Assembly: GCF_047314965.1 (NCBI RefSeq)
Contig: NZ_JBLBVK010000054.1
Span: 1 to 64,000, forward strand
Direction of reading: 5' to 3'
Length of the DNA stretch: 64,000 nt
DNA from: JAVJUV01 sp047314965
GTDB lineage: Bacteria > Pseudomonadota > Alphaproteobacteria > Rhodobacterales > Rhodobacteraceae
The notes under the pieces were generated by a model. The model was given only the letters and a program-made list of their open reading frames with translations, did not search any database and was not told the origin of the DNA. Made by a program: the position numbers and the translations under genes. Positions 1-7,899 of the stretch are shown one piece after another (within the stretch, counting starts at the first letter, position 1; the number at the start of each line of letters is the position of its first letter).

Positions 1-13
1 CTTCCTGCTTCGG

Positions 14-32
14 TCGCCGACGCAGTCGGCGA
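14..32 (-). terminator. Stem-loop downstream of msrA
   Basis: A perfect inverted repeat of 8 bp (TCGCCGAC and GTCGGCGA with a 3-nt GCA loop) lies 4 bases beyond the msrA stop. No U-run follows on the minus strand, so it may be an mRNA 3' stabiliser or part of a longer element cut by the window edge rather than a true intrinsic terminator. Confidence 0.35.
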
Positions 33-36
33 AATC

Positions 37-690
37 TCAGGCGCTCACACCGGTTCCGATCGGACAGGTCACACCCGTGCCGCCGATTCCGCAATAGCCT
101 CCGGGATTCTTGGCCAGGTACTGCTGATGATAATCTTCCGCGAAATAGAAGACCGGCGCCTCCAGGATCTCCGTCGTGATCGCGCCATACCCGCTCTCCG
201 ACAGGCGCGGCGCGAACATGTCCCGGCTGGCCAGCGCGGCGGCTTTCTGAGCATCGCCAAACGCATAGACGCCCGACCGGTACTGGGTGCCCACGTCATT
301 GCCCTGGCGCATGCCCTGGGTCGGGTCATGCCCCTCCCAGAAGACCCGCAGCAGGTCGTCATAGGAGATCACCGCCGGGTCGTAGACCACGCGCACCACT
401 TCGTTATGCCCGGTCCGCCCCGTGCAGACCTCCTGGTAGGTCGGGTTCGGCGTCAGCCCGCCGGCATAGCCCACCATCGTCAGGTACACGCCATCCAGCT
501 TCCAGAACATCCGCTCGACGCCCCAGAAACAGCCCATGCCGAACATGGCCACCTCCATGCCGTCGGGCACGTCCAGCGTCAGAGGGCGTCCGCTGACGAA
601 ATGGGTCTGCGCCGTCGGAATGGCATCACGCCTGCCCGGCAAGGCCTCATCGGCAGTCACCATCTCGGCCTTCTTCTTCAAAAAGAACAT
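37..690 (-). CDS. msrA: Peptide-methionine (S)-S-oxide reductase MsrA
   Basis: This enzyme reduces the S-epimer of methionine sulfoxide in proteins or free methionine, using thioredoxin as electron donor, in the cytoplasm. The 217-residue product carries the family signature GCFWG with the nucleophilic Cys54, then the usual GYAGG segment. Resolving cysteines sit near the C terminus (about Cys200 and Cys209). The first 40 residues are a short extension before the catalytic domain, common in the longer MsrA forms; there is no export signal. The start is an ATG. The gene is read toward the window edge and its upstream neighbour, an MFS carrier, is on the same strand about 55 bp away. Identity is secure from the active-site motif. 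Confidence 0.95.
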   Translation of the reverse strand: MFFLKKKAEMVTADEALPGRRDAIPTAQTHFVSGRPLTLDVPDGMEVAMFGMGCFWGVERMFWKLDGVYLTMVGYAGGLTPNPTYQEVCTGRTGHNEVVRVVYDPAVISYDDLLRVFWEGHDPTQGMRQGNDVGTQYRSGVYAFGDAQKAAALASRDMFAPRLSESGYGAITTEILEAPVFYFAEDYHQQYLAKNPGGYCGIGGTGVTCPIGTGVSA

Positions 691-744
691 CGCACGCCTC
701 CTGCAATCCTATGCACCCCATATAGGGCGGTTCCGCTGCTTCGC

Positions 745-1974
745 CTACTCGGCCGGGGCCGGTACGGCCCGGCTGAACACGGTCTCGTGACCCGGCGCGG
801 GATGGCGCGGGATCATCAGCGCCAGAACCAGCGAGATCCCCGCCATCACGGCGGCCAGCCCGAACACCCCGCCCGGAGAGACGATCCACAGATATCCCAG
901 AAGCGCGGGCAGGAAGACAGCCGCGATATGGTTGATCGTGAAGGCCACGGCAGCAGTGGGTGCGATATCGCCCGGATCGGCGATCTTCTGGAAATAGGTC
1001 TTCAGCGCAAAAGCCAGCGCGAAGAACAGATGATCGACGATATACAGCGCCGCGGCCAGAACCACGCCCCAGCCGAAATAGTAGATCCCGCCATAGGCCA
1101 GGAAGACGATCGTCAGCCCGGCATACTCGAAGGCCAGCGCGTTGCGCTCGCCGAAACGCGCCACCGCGCCCCCCATCATCGGTGCAAAGATCATGTTGGC
1201 GAGGAAGTTCGCCAGGAACAGCGCCGTTACCTCGTGCACCTCGAAACCGAAGCGCTCGACCATCATGAAGGCCGCGAAGACCACGAAAATCTGCCGCCGC
1301 GCGCCCGACATGAACTGCAGTGCGTAATACAGCCAGTAACGCTTGCGCAGGATGAACTTCTTCACCTGCGGGTCCGGAGCCTCGAACTGCGGAAAGGCGA
1401 TCATGCAATAGATCGCGATCACCGCGCAGGCCCCGCCCGAGATCAGGTAGACCGTGTTGTAGGACAGCTCGAACAGATCCCAGGTCGCCACCAGCAAGCC
1501 ATAGGACAAAAGCGACGCGCCCGACCCGATGGCGACGATCCAGCCAAGAATGCGCGGCGCGTCCCGCTTCGGCAGCCACTGCAGTTGCAGCGACTGGTTC
1601 ACCGTCTCGAAATAGTGGAACCCGACCGATGAGATGAACGTCACCATCAGGATGCCGCCCACCGAGGGAAACCACGCGGTCACGGCGGTCGCCACGCCCA
1701 GCATCAGAAGCGAGATCAACCCGAACACCTGCTCTCGGACGAAGACGATGATCGCGATCACCCCGACGGCAAGAAAACCGGGTATCTCGCGCACGGTGTG
1801 CAGCCACCCGATCTCGACCCCGGTAAAACCGGCGCGTTCGACCACAAAGTTGTTCAGAAGCGCGGACCATGTGGCAAAGGCAAGCGGCATCGCCGCCGCC
1901 ATAAGGAACAAGAGCGTCGTGGGTCTGCGCCAGAACGGGAAGCCCCGCGCTTCCTCAAGGTGAACGATCCGCAT
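745..1974 (-). CDS. MFS-type inner-membrane transporter
   Basis: The 409-residue product is almost entirely hydrophobic and shows about 12 predicted membrane segments in two halves, the architecture of the major facilitator superfamily. Charged loops such as the one around residues 205-215 (VKKFILRKRYW) would lie between the halves. No substrate-defining motif could be recognised, so the cargo is unknown. The ATG start at 1974 is the first in frame. The gene lies upstream of msrA on the same strand with a gap of about 55 bp, so the two could be co-transcribed. Confidence is high for a polytopic transporter and moderate for the MFS assignment. Confidence 0.75.
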   Translation of the reverse strand: MRIVHLEEARGFPFWRRPTTLLFLMAAAMPLAFATWSALLNNFVVERAGFTGVEIGWLHTVREIPGFLAVGVIAIIVFVREQVFGLISLLMLGVATAVTAWFPSVGGILMVTFISSVGFHYFETVNQSLQLQWLPKRDAPRILGWIVAIGSGASLLSYGLLVATWDLFELSYNTVYLISGGACAVIAIYCMIAFPQFEAPDPQVKKFILRKRYWLYYALQFMSGARRQIFVVFAAFMMVERFGFEVHEVTALFLANFLANMIFAPMMGGAVARFGERNALAFEYAGLTIVFLAYGGIYYFGWGVVLAAALYIVDHLFFALAFALKTYFQKIADPGDIAPTAAVAFTINHIAAVFLPALLGYLWIVSPGGVFGLAAVMAGISLVLALMIPRHPAPGHETVFSRAVPAPAE

Positions 1975-2062
1975 TCGCGCGATTTACTCCCAACCATCAC
2001 CTTTGGCCAGAGTTGCCACGCGCCCGACAATCGTCATGAAGGCCACGCCGCCGGTCTGGCGC

Positions 2063-2479
2063 TCAGTCTCGGTCAAGAACGTCGATCACTGCTGTCAGCG
2101 CCTTGTCTCCCAGCCCATCCGCCATGCCCTTATGCGTCATCTCGACAAACAGGCGGGGCAGGTCATCCCGCGCCCCAAGCGTCTCGAAACTCGCCAGTAC
2201 ATCTTCCAGCGCGGCCGCATAGGTCTGAATCGTTGCCGGCGGGTCATCGAAATTGCCTCCCGGCGCCGTCGATGCGAAATAATCGTAGAAGGGCTTCATC
2301 ATCCCCATGGAGATCGGCACGAGGTCCGAGAAGGTCTTCCCGAAGAAACGGCGCCAGAGCATGTTGCTTCGCCGCTTCAGGCTGAAAGAAGCGCCGACCC
2401 AGTGCAGCCAGTTTCGGCAGGTGCAAATCGGGGCCCAAGAAGACCGACACTCCCCAAAGGCGCCGGGCCCGTTCTTCAA
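2063..2479 (-). pseudogene. Probable 3' remnant of an oxidoreductase-like gene
   Basis: Only the last 90-100 codons read like real protein: FDDPPATIQTYAAALEDVL, then LPRLFVEMTHKG and GDKALTAVIDVL, resembling the C-terminal helical domain of NAD(P)-dependent beta-hydroxyacid or imine-reductase-type dehydrogenases. The first 40 codons are Trp/Cys/Arg-rich and look non-coding, the only start is a TTG without a good ribosome site, and no Rossmann domain is present upstream. I read this as a decayed, 5'-truncated gene. A short genuine orphan gene is the alternative. The family resemblance is from memory and is weak. Confidence 0.35.
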
Positions 2480-2553
2480 GATTTTCCTACGGTGACCGGA
2501 GCGCTTCGCTTATGCTCATCCCATCGCTTCACAACCCGGCAAAGGACGAAGAC

Positions 2554-2952
2554 ATGGCTGACTGCGTAAAGCTACGCCCCGGCGGCACCTATTCCGGCAA
2601 GCAAGGGTTCGATTATTTTGAGGGAATCGCGAAAGAAACCGTCGGCAGCCAGGGCGTGTGCATGCACCTGCTTCACGTCCCGCCCGGCGGCCGCGCGAAG
2701 GCCCACAAGCACGAAACCCATGAGACCGCTATCTACGTGCTGTCCGGTTCAGCCAAGATGTACTGGGGCGACCAACTGGAACACGTGATGGAGACAAACG
2801 CGGGCGACATGATCTACATCCCGGCGGACACGCCTCACCTTCCCTTCAACGATGGCGACGAGCCGGCCGTGGCCGTCATCGCCCGGACGGACCCCAACGA
2901 ACAGGAAAGCGTGGTCCTGCTGCCGGAACTCGAAGCGCTGGTCCCCGGCTGA
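2554..2952 (+). CDS. Small single-domain cupin protein
   Basis: The 132-residue product is one cupin beta-barrel. The metal-binding first motif is visible as His51, His53 and Glu57 within KAHKHETHE, and the second motif ends in the conserved His95 after GDMIYIPADTPH. These residues normally bind Fe, Mn or Zn. Substrate is unknown; single-domain cupins include isomerases, dioxygenases and sugar-binding proteins. I start at the ATG at 2554 because AAAGGA lies 7 bases upstream; an in-frame ATG at 2512 would add 14 residues unlike a cupin. The gene is a single plus-strand unit, convergent with priA. Confidence 0.8.
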   Translation: MADCVKLRPGGTYSGKQGFDYFEGIAKETVGSQGVCMHLLHVPPGGRAKAHKHETHETAIYVLSGSAKMYWGDQLEHVMETNAGDMIYIPADTPHLPFNDGDEPAVAVIARTDPNEQESVVLLPELEALVPG

Positions 2953-2969
2953 ACACCGAGCCGCGCAGA

Positions 2970-3026
2970 ACGTGCCATACACGTGCCATACGTTTTGCCG
3001 ACGGTCTGCCGACGCTTCGCCGACGC
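2970..3026. repeat. Five tandem 11-bp units (GCCGAC repeat family), copy 1
   Basis: From 2970 to 3024 the sequence divides exactly into five 11-mers: ACGTGCCATAC twice, then GTTTTGCCGAC, GGTCTGCCGAC and GCTTCGCCGAC. The block sits between the convergent ends of the cupin gene and priA. The same design recurs at 24015-24058 (inverted) and 59438-59481. The 11-bp period equals about one DNA helical turn. Function is unknown. Confidence 0.75.
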
Positions 3027-3042
3027 CTGTATTCGGGGTGCC

Positions 3043-5247
3043 TCAGTAGAAGTTCTGCGGATCGATATCGATCGACAGCCGCAGGTTCGAAGGCAGCCTG
3101 ATCTGCCTCACCCATGCCGCCAGAGCCGGCTGCAAAGGCGCGCCCTTGTCCGCCTTGACCAGAAGTCGAACACGGTGCCGCCCCCGGATCCGGGCGATCG
3201 GTGCGGGCGCCGGACCAAACACCTGCGCACCTATCCGCCGCAGCGGTTCCGCCTTTGCAGCCAATGCCTTACCCACATCGAACGCGTCCTGGGCATGAGG
3301 GCTGGACAGCACGATCCCCGCCATGCGGCCGTAAGGCGGCACCCCGGCATGACGGCGCTCCGCCGCCTCCGCGCGCCAGAAATCCTCCTCGTCTCCCGAC
3401 AGGATCGCGCGGATCACCGGATGCTCCGGCTGGTAGGTCTGCAGCAGCGCCTCTCCGGGCCGCTCCGCGCGCCCCGCACGCCCCGCCACCTGCCGCATCA
3501 ACTGAAACGTCCGCTCCGCCGCCCGCAAATCCGATCCCTGCAGACCGAGGTCCGCATCGATCACGCCGACCAGTGTCAAAAACGGGAAATTATGTCCTTT
3601 TGCAACAAGTTGCGTGCCAATGATAATGTCGGCTTCACCCTCGGCGATACGCTCGATCGCGGCCTTCAGAGCTCGCGCAGACCCGAACAAATCCGACGAC
3701 AAGACCGCCACGCGCGCCTCCGGAAAAAGCTCAGCCACCTCCTCGCCAAGCCTCTCGACACCCGGTCCGACAGGCGCAAGCCGGCCCTCGACATCGCAAG
3801 ACGGACAACGCTCCGGCATCGGCTTGGTCTCTCCGCATTGATGGCAAACCAGCCGTTTCTGAAACCGGTGCTCAACCATCCGCGCATCGCAATGGTCGCA
3901 ACCGATCTGATGCCCGCAGGCCCTGCATATCGTCACGGGCGCATAGCCCCTGCGATTGAGGAACAGCAACGACTGCTCCCCTGCCTCCAGACGTCGCATT
4001 ACTTCAACAGATAAATCACTTGAAATCCAACGGTTTGCCGGCAGCTTTTCATCCCTCATATCCAGCGCCCGCATACGCGGAAGAACCGCCTCGCCAAATC
4101 GCGACGTCAGGGTGACCCGTGCATATTTACCTGCCTCGGCATTGGCCCAGCTCTCCAGAGATGGCGTGGCCGAGGCCAGAACAACCTGCGCACCCGTGAT
4201 CGACGCGCGCAAAACGGCCATGTCACGCGCATTGTACAAAACGCCGTCTTCCTGCTTGTACGATGTGTCATGCTCCTCATCGACAACGATCAGCCCGAGA
4301 TCCCGGAACGGGAGGAATAACGCGGAGCGCGCGCCCACGACCAGCTGCGCACCTCCTTCGCCCACCATCCGCCAGGCCCGGCGCCGTTCGGTCATCGTCA
4401 CGCCTGAGTGCCACTCGGCGGGCCGCGCGCCGAAACGGTCCTCGACCCGTGTCAAGAATTCCGCTGTCAGTGCGATTTCAGGCAAAAGAACAAGCGCTTG
4501 CCGGCCAGTTCTCAAGCACGCCGAAACGGCTTCCAGATACACCTCGGTCTTACCGGAACCCGTTACACCTTTCAGCAGAGTGGTTCCGTAACTGCGCGAG
4601 TTCACCGCCTGCGTCAGCGTCCTCGCCGCGCTCTCCTGCTCCGAAGTCAGAGCCTTTCGGCGATGGTCCGGTTCGAGCGCAGGATAGGGCAGATCGCGGG
4701 GACTTTGCTCCTCGGCCACGACACCCTGCTTCGCCAGTCCCTTGACCACACTCGTAGAGACGCCGGCCAGTTCGGCAAGTTCCGCCAGCGTGAAAGCCAG
4801 TCCACCGTATTCCTCCAGCACAGCCACGACCTTCCGCCGCGCATCTGTCCAACGGTCGGGCTCATCCCGGCTACCTCGCCTGTAGATCAGGCGCATCGAT
4901 GGCGGATCGCCCAGCCCCGGCGACCTTGTGGCAAGACGCAGCATCGCCGACATGGGGGTCAGGGTGTATTCCGCGGCGCGGGTTAGGAACGACTTCATCT
5001 CCTCGCGCATCGGAACGGCATCAAGTACCCGAAGAACGGTGCGGACTTTCGACAGCTCGTAACCGCCCTCTCCCGGCCCCCAGACAACTCCCAGCACTTT
5101 CCGTGGCCCCAACGGCACTTCGACGAATGCACCTTCGAAACACCCCCCCGCCGGGGCACGATAGTCCAACGCCCGGTCAAGCGGTTGGGTCGTCAGGACC
5201 GAAATCAGGTCGCCTTCGTCGAAATGCCGAAGCAATGCACGCCTCAA
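3043..5247 (-). CDS. priA: Primosomal protein N' (replication restart helicase PriA)
   Basis: PriA recognises abandoned forks and D-loops and reloads DnaB. The 734-residue product has the N-terminal DNA-binding region (VLTTQPLDRALDY), a Walker A GVTGSGKTE near residue 225, a DEEH box (VVDEEHDTSYKQ), and the cysteine-rich zinc module with paired CxxC motifs (CRACGH, CDHC, CHQCGE, CPSC) inserted in the helicase core. Length is normal. The start is uncertain: the reading frame offers only TTG codons (5247, or 5235), no ATG. The gene is divergent from the transaldolase gene, 92 bp away. Confidence 0.95.
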   Translation of the reverse strand: MRRALLRHFDEGDLISVLTTQPLDRALDYRAPAGGCFEGAFVEVPLGPRKVLGVVWGPGEGGYELSKVRTVLRVLDAVPMREEMKSFLTRAAEYTLTPMSAMLRLATRSPGLGDPPSMRLIYRRGSRDEPDRWTDARRKVVAVLEEYGGLAFTLAELAELAGVSTSVVKGLAKQGVVAEEQSPRDLPYPALEPDHRRKALTSEQESAARTLTQAVNSRSYGTTLLKGVTGSGKTEVYLEAVSACLRTGRQALVLLPEIALTAEFLTRVEDRFGARPAEWHSGVTMTERRRAWRMVGEGGAQLVVGARSALFLPFRDLGLIVVDEEHDTSYKQEDGVLYNARDMAVLRASITGAQVVLASATPSLESWANAEAGKYARVTLTSRFGEAVLPRMRALDMRDEKLPANRWISSDLSVEVMRRLEAGEQSLLFLNRRGYAPVTICRACGHQIGCDHCDARMVEHRFQKRLVCHQCGETKPMPERCPSCDVEGRLAPVGPGVERLGEEVAELFPEARVAVLSSDLFGSARALKAAIERIAEGEADIIIGTQLVAKGHNFPFLTLVGVIDADLGLQGSDLRAAERTFQLMRQVAGRAGRAERPGEALLQTYQPEHPVIRAILSGDEEDFWRAEAAERRHAGVPPYGRMAGIVLSSPHAQDAFDVGKALAAKAEPLRRIGAQVFGPAPAPIARIRGRHRVRLLVKADKGAPLQPALAAWVRQIRLPSNLRLSIDIDPQNFY

Positions 5248-5339
5248 TCCGGTTGGAACGCTTTTCAGGGGTTCAGCCCCCCGGCTCAGTCCTGTATCAG
5301 TGCCACGAAACTCAATGTAACCGCCAGAGGGAGAGAGAA

Positions 5340-5996
5340 ATGAAATTCTTCGTCGATACCGCTGACACCGCCGCCATCCGCGAACTTCACGAGCTTGGCA
5401 TGGTCGATGGGGTCACCACGAACCCCTCGCTGATCCACAAATCGGGGCGCAACATCAAGGAAGTGATCGCAGAGATCGCCGAGATGGTCGACGGCCCGGT
5501 CAGCGCCGAGACAGTGGCAACCGACTATGAGACCATGGTCAAAGAAGGGCATGAGGTTCTGAAACTGGGCAAAGGCAATATCGCCGTCAAGGTCCCACTG
5601 ACCTGGGACGGGCTCAGGGCTTGCAAACATCTGTCGAGCGAAGGCCACATGGTCAACGTCACACTCTGCTTCTCGGCCAACCAGGCTCTGCTCGCTGCCA
5701 AGGCGGGTGCGACCTTCATCTCGCCGTTCATCGGACGCCTGGACGACCTGAACCTCGATGGTATGGACCTGATCGCCGACATCCGCGAGATCTACGACAA
5801 CTACGGCTTCAAGACCCAAATCCTCGCAGCCTCCATCCGATCGGCCAATCACATGAGCGAGGCTGCCAAGATTGGCGCCGACGTCGCGACCGCTCCCCCG
5901 GACGTGATCAAGAAAATGGCGTCCCACGTCCTGACCGACAAAGGCCTCGCGGCCTTCCTGGACGACTGGGCAAAGACAGGCCAGTCGATCCTGTAG
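5340..5996 (+). CDS. tal: Small transaldolase / fructose-6-phosphate aldolase family protein
   Basis: The 218-residue product belongs to the short MipB/TalC transaldolase subfamily. It moves a dihydroxyacetone unit between sugar phosphates in the pentose phosphate pathway, or cleaves fructose 6-phosphate. The Schiff-base lysine is Lys84 in NIAVKVPLT; Asp6 and the TTNPSL segment are also conserved. The ATG at 5340 follows a purine-rich GAGGGAGAGAGAA tract. Transaldolase versus F6P-aldolase activity cannot be told from sequence at this depth; transaldolase is likelier in this clade. Transketolase, its pathway partner, is at 57 kb in the same window. Confidence 0.9.
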   Translation: MKFFVDTADTAAIRELHELGMVDGVTTNPSLIHKSGRNIKEVIAEIAEMVDGPVSAETVATDYETMVKEGHEVLKLGKGNIAVKVPLTWDGLRACKHLSSEGHMVNVTLCFSANQALLAAKAGATFISPFIGRLDDLNLDGMDLIADIREIYDNYGFKTQILAASIRSANHMSEAAKIGADVATAPPDVIKKMASHVLTDKGLAAFLDDWAKTGQSIL

Positions 5997-6008
5997 GAGT
6001 TCCAGGCG

Positions 6009-6098
6009 AGGAACGACAATTTGTATCGAATTGTCGTTCCTATTGGAAAAAATACTTCGGGGGTGAGACCCGGAACGGGTCGAGGGGGCAGAGCCCCC
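6009..6098 (+). repeat. AATACTTCGGGGG stem-loop element, copy A
   Basis: Directly after the transaldolase stop come three stem-loops in a row: a perfect 13-bp inverted repeat (6009-6021 with 6029-6041), a 6-bp stem with a GAA loop (GACCCG-GAA-CGGGTC, 6067-6081) and GGGGGCAGAGCCCCC (6084-6098). Between the first two lies the core TTCCTATTGG-A6-TACTTCGGGGG. The last stem touches the murD stop codon. Related copies sit at 29624, 43291, 43367 and 59330, always just past a gene end, which suggests a 3'-end processing or termination element. Confidence 0.75.
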
Positions 6099-7501
6099 TA
6101 CCCGCCGATAACCTTTTGCACTTCGGCCACGAAATCCTCGCCTCGGCGCTCGAAATTGTCGTACTGGTCGAAACTGGCTGCTGCCGGAGCCAAGAGAACG
6201 GTTTCACCGGCCTCGGCTTCAGCGGCGGCCCTGGCCACTGCAACCGCCATCGTCTCGCAAACCTCGTGGGGAATTTCGGCAATCTCAAGCGCCACTTCCC
6301 GCGCCTGCCTCCCGATGACATAGGCTTTCGCCACTCGGCCGAGATGCGGCTTCAGCGCACCAAGGCCACCATCCTTCATCTGCCCGCCGACAATCCAACG
6401 GATCCGGTCGAACGCCTGCAGGGCCTTCCCGGCAGCGTCTACATTTGTGGCCTTTGAGTCGTTCACGAAGACCACACCGTCCTTCTCTCCAACGATTTGG
6501 GACCGGTGCGGCAGGCCTTGGAAAGTCTGAAATCCCTGCTCGATCAGCTTCGGGCTCAGCCCAAGCGCGCGCAGCGCTGCAAAGGCCGCGCAGGCATTCT
6601 GATGGTTATGCGAACCTGGCAGCCCCCTGATCGCACGCAGATCGACGGAAGCCACCTGACGCGCCTTGCGGTACTCGCTCAGGAACCCTTTTCGGGCAAA
6701 GACATACCATCCCGGCCCCTCGAGCTTGCGCTCGACGGAGACGCGGATCAGGCGGTCGTCTCCCGGACCTTCGGACAGTTGGTTGGCCAGATAGCGCCCC
6801 TCTATCTCATCCACACCAATGACCGCGCGATCCGGGCCGCCCTCCGCGAAGAGCCTGCGCTTGGCCGCGAAATAGCCTCCCATCCCGCCGTGGCGGTCTA
6901 GGTGGTCGGGCGTAAGGTTGGTGAACACCGCCACGTCGGGCGTCAGGGCCCGGGCCAGTTCCGTTTGGTAGGAAGATAATTCAAGAACCACCACACCGCC
7001 GTCCCCCGGCGGATCGATATCCAGCACGCCGCGCCCGATATTGCCCGCCAATTGGCTGTCGCGTCCAGCGACCGTCAGACAATGGTGGATCAGGGCCGAG
7101 GTCGTCGACTTGCCGTTCGACCCAGTCACGGCGATGACCTTCGGCGGCGTGTCGAGATAATCCCAGTCGGAGGTTCCCAGCGAGCGGAAGAACAACCCGA
7201 TATCATTGTCGACCGGCACACCCGCTTCCATCGCACGGGCGATCCACTTGTTCGGTTCTGGGTACAGATGCGGAATACCAGGCGACACGATTAACGCCGA
7301 CACACCGTCCCACGCCTCGCGCTTGGATAGGTCGTGGATCGTGAAACCCTCTGCTTCCGCCCTTGCACGCGCCTCGGGACTGTCATCCCAGCAGAGCGCC
7401 GTACCGCCACCTGCCTCGACGGCGCGCGCCGCCGATCGGCCCGAACGGCCCAGACCAAGAATCACCAGACGCTGATCGGCGACGCCTTGTACGGGTATCA
7501 T
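6098..7501 (-). CDS. murD: UDP-N-acetylmuramoyl-L-alanine--D-glutamate ligase MurD
   Basis: MurD adds D-glutamate to UDP-MurNAc-L-Ala, the second amino acid of the peptidoglycan stem peptide, using ATP in the cytoplasm. The 467-residue product has an N-terminal Rossmann-like domain (VILGLGRSGRS), the Mur-ligase ATP loop VTGSNGKSTT at residues 125-134, the central TNLTPDHLDRHG segment and the C-terminal DSKATN motif. Its ATG overlaps the stop of the preceding small membrane-protein gene by 4 bp (ATGA). It is the last gene of the dcw block here; ftsW, murG and murC do not follow. Confidence 0.97.
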   Translation of the reverse strand: MIPVQGVADQRLVILGLGRSGRSAARAVEAGGGTALCWDDSPEARARAEAEGFTIHDLSKREAWDGVSALIVSPGIPHLYPEPNKWIARAMEAGVPVDNDIGLFFRSLGTSDWDYLDTPPKVIAVTGSNGKSTTSALIHHCLTVAGRDSQLAGNIGRGVLDIDPPGDGGVVVLELSSYQTELARALTPDVAVFTNLTPDHLDRHGGMGGYFAAKRRLFAEGGPDRAVIGVDEIEGRYLANQLSEGPGDDRLIRVSVERKLEGPGWYVFARKGFLSEYRKARQVASVDLRAIRGLPGSHNHQNACAAFAALRALGLSPKLIEQGFQTFQGLPHRSQIVGEKDGVVFVNDSKATNVDAAGKALQAFDRIRWIVGGQMKDGGLGALKPHLGRVAKAYVIGRQAREVALEIAEIPHEVCETMAVAVARAAAEAEAGETVLLAPAAASFDQYDNFERRGEDFVAEVQKVIGG

Positions 7502-7896
7502 CCCTCGACCTCGTCATCGACCTCAAGCTGGCCGGACAACCGGCGCCAGAGGATGCCCCAGTACATCCCTACGGCAAACACGACCGACAATGCGATCAGG
7601 GCAATCCAGGTGTTGGAGGTCGGATTATCGAGGCTGATCCAGCCGAAATCCACCAGCACCCAGACCAAGGCGGTGACTACCGCGAGGATCAGCATCACGC
7701 CAAGTGCGCCGATGCCTCGCAGCACGGCCGTGAGGAACAGAACATAGGCCACCAGAAGAACCAGCCCGCCAAGCACGGCCAAAGGCATCTGTTCCTGCCA
7801 GTTCGTGACGGCCCAGCGGGTATAGTTCCACTCCGTAGGATTGAAGGTCAGCGCCAGAAGAACAAAGGCGAAAAGCCAGCGGACAAGGAAACCCAT
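7498..7896 (-). CDS. Small membrane protein within the dcw cluster (DUF6524-like)
   Basis: A 132-residue protein with four likely membrane helices and short loops, ending in an acidic tail (EVDDEVEG). It is wedged between mraY and murD: 3 bp after mraY and overlapping murD by 4 bp, so it is surely co-translated with cell-wall synthesis genes. The sequence FNPTEWNYTRWA near residue 18 resembles a family I remember as DUF6524 in Rhodobacteraceae, an assignment not checked. Function is unknown; position suggests a role around lipid-linked peptidoglycan precursor synthesis or simply hitch-hiking. Confidence 0.8.
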   Translation of the reverse strand: MGFLVRWLFAFVLLALTFNPTEWNYTRWAVTNWQEQMPLAVLGGLVLLVAYVLFLTAVLRGIGALGVMLILAVVTALVWVLVDFGWISLDNPTSNTWIALIALSVVFAVGMYWGILWRRLSGQLEVDDEVEG

Positions 7897-7899
7897 CCC

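Noticed and set aside
2970..3024. CRISPR array
   Set aside because: Units of 11 bp are contiguous with no spacers and no cas genes are present; it is a simple tandem repeat.
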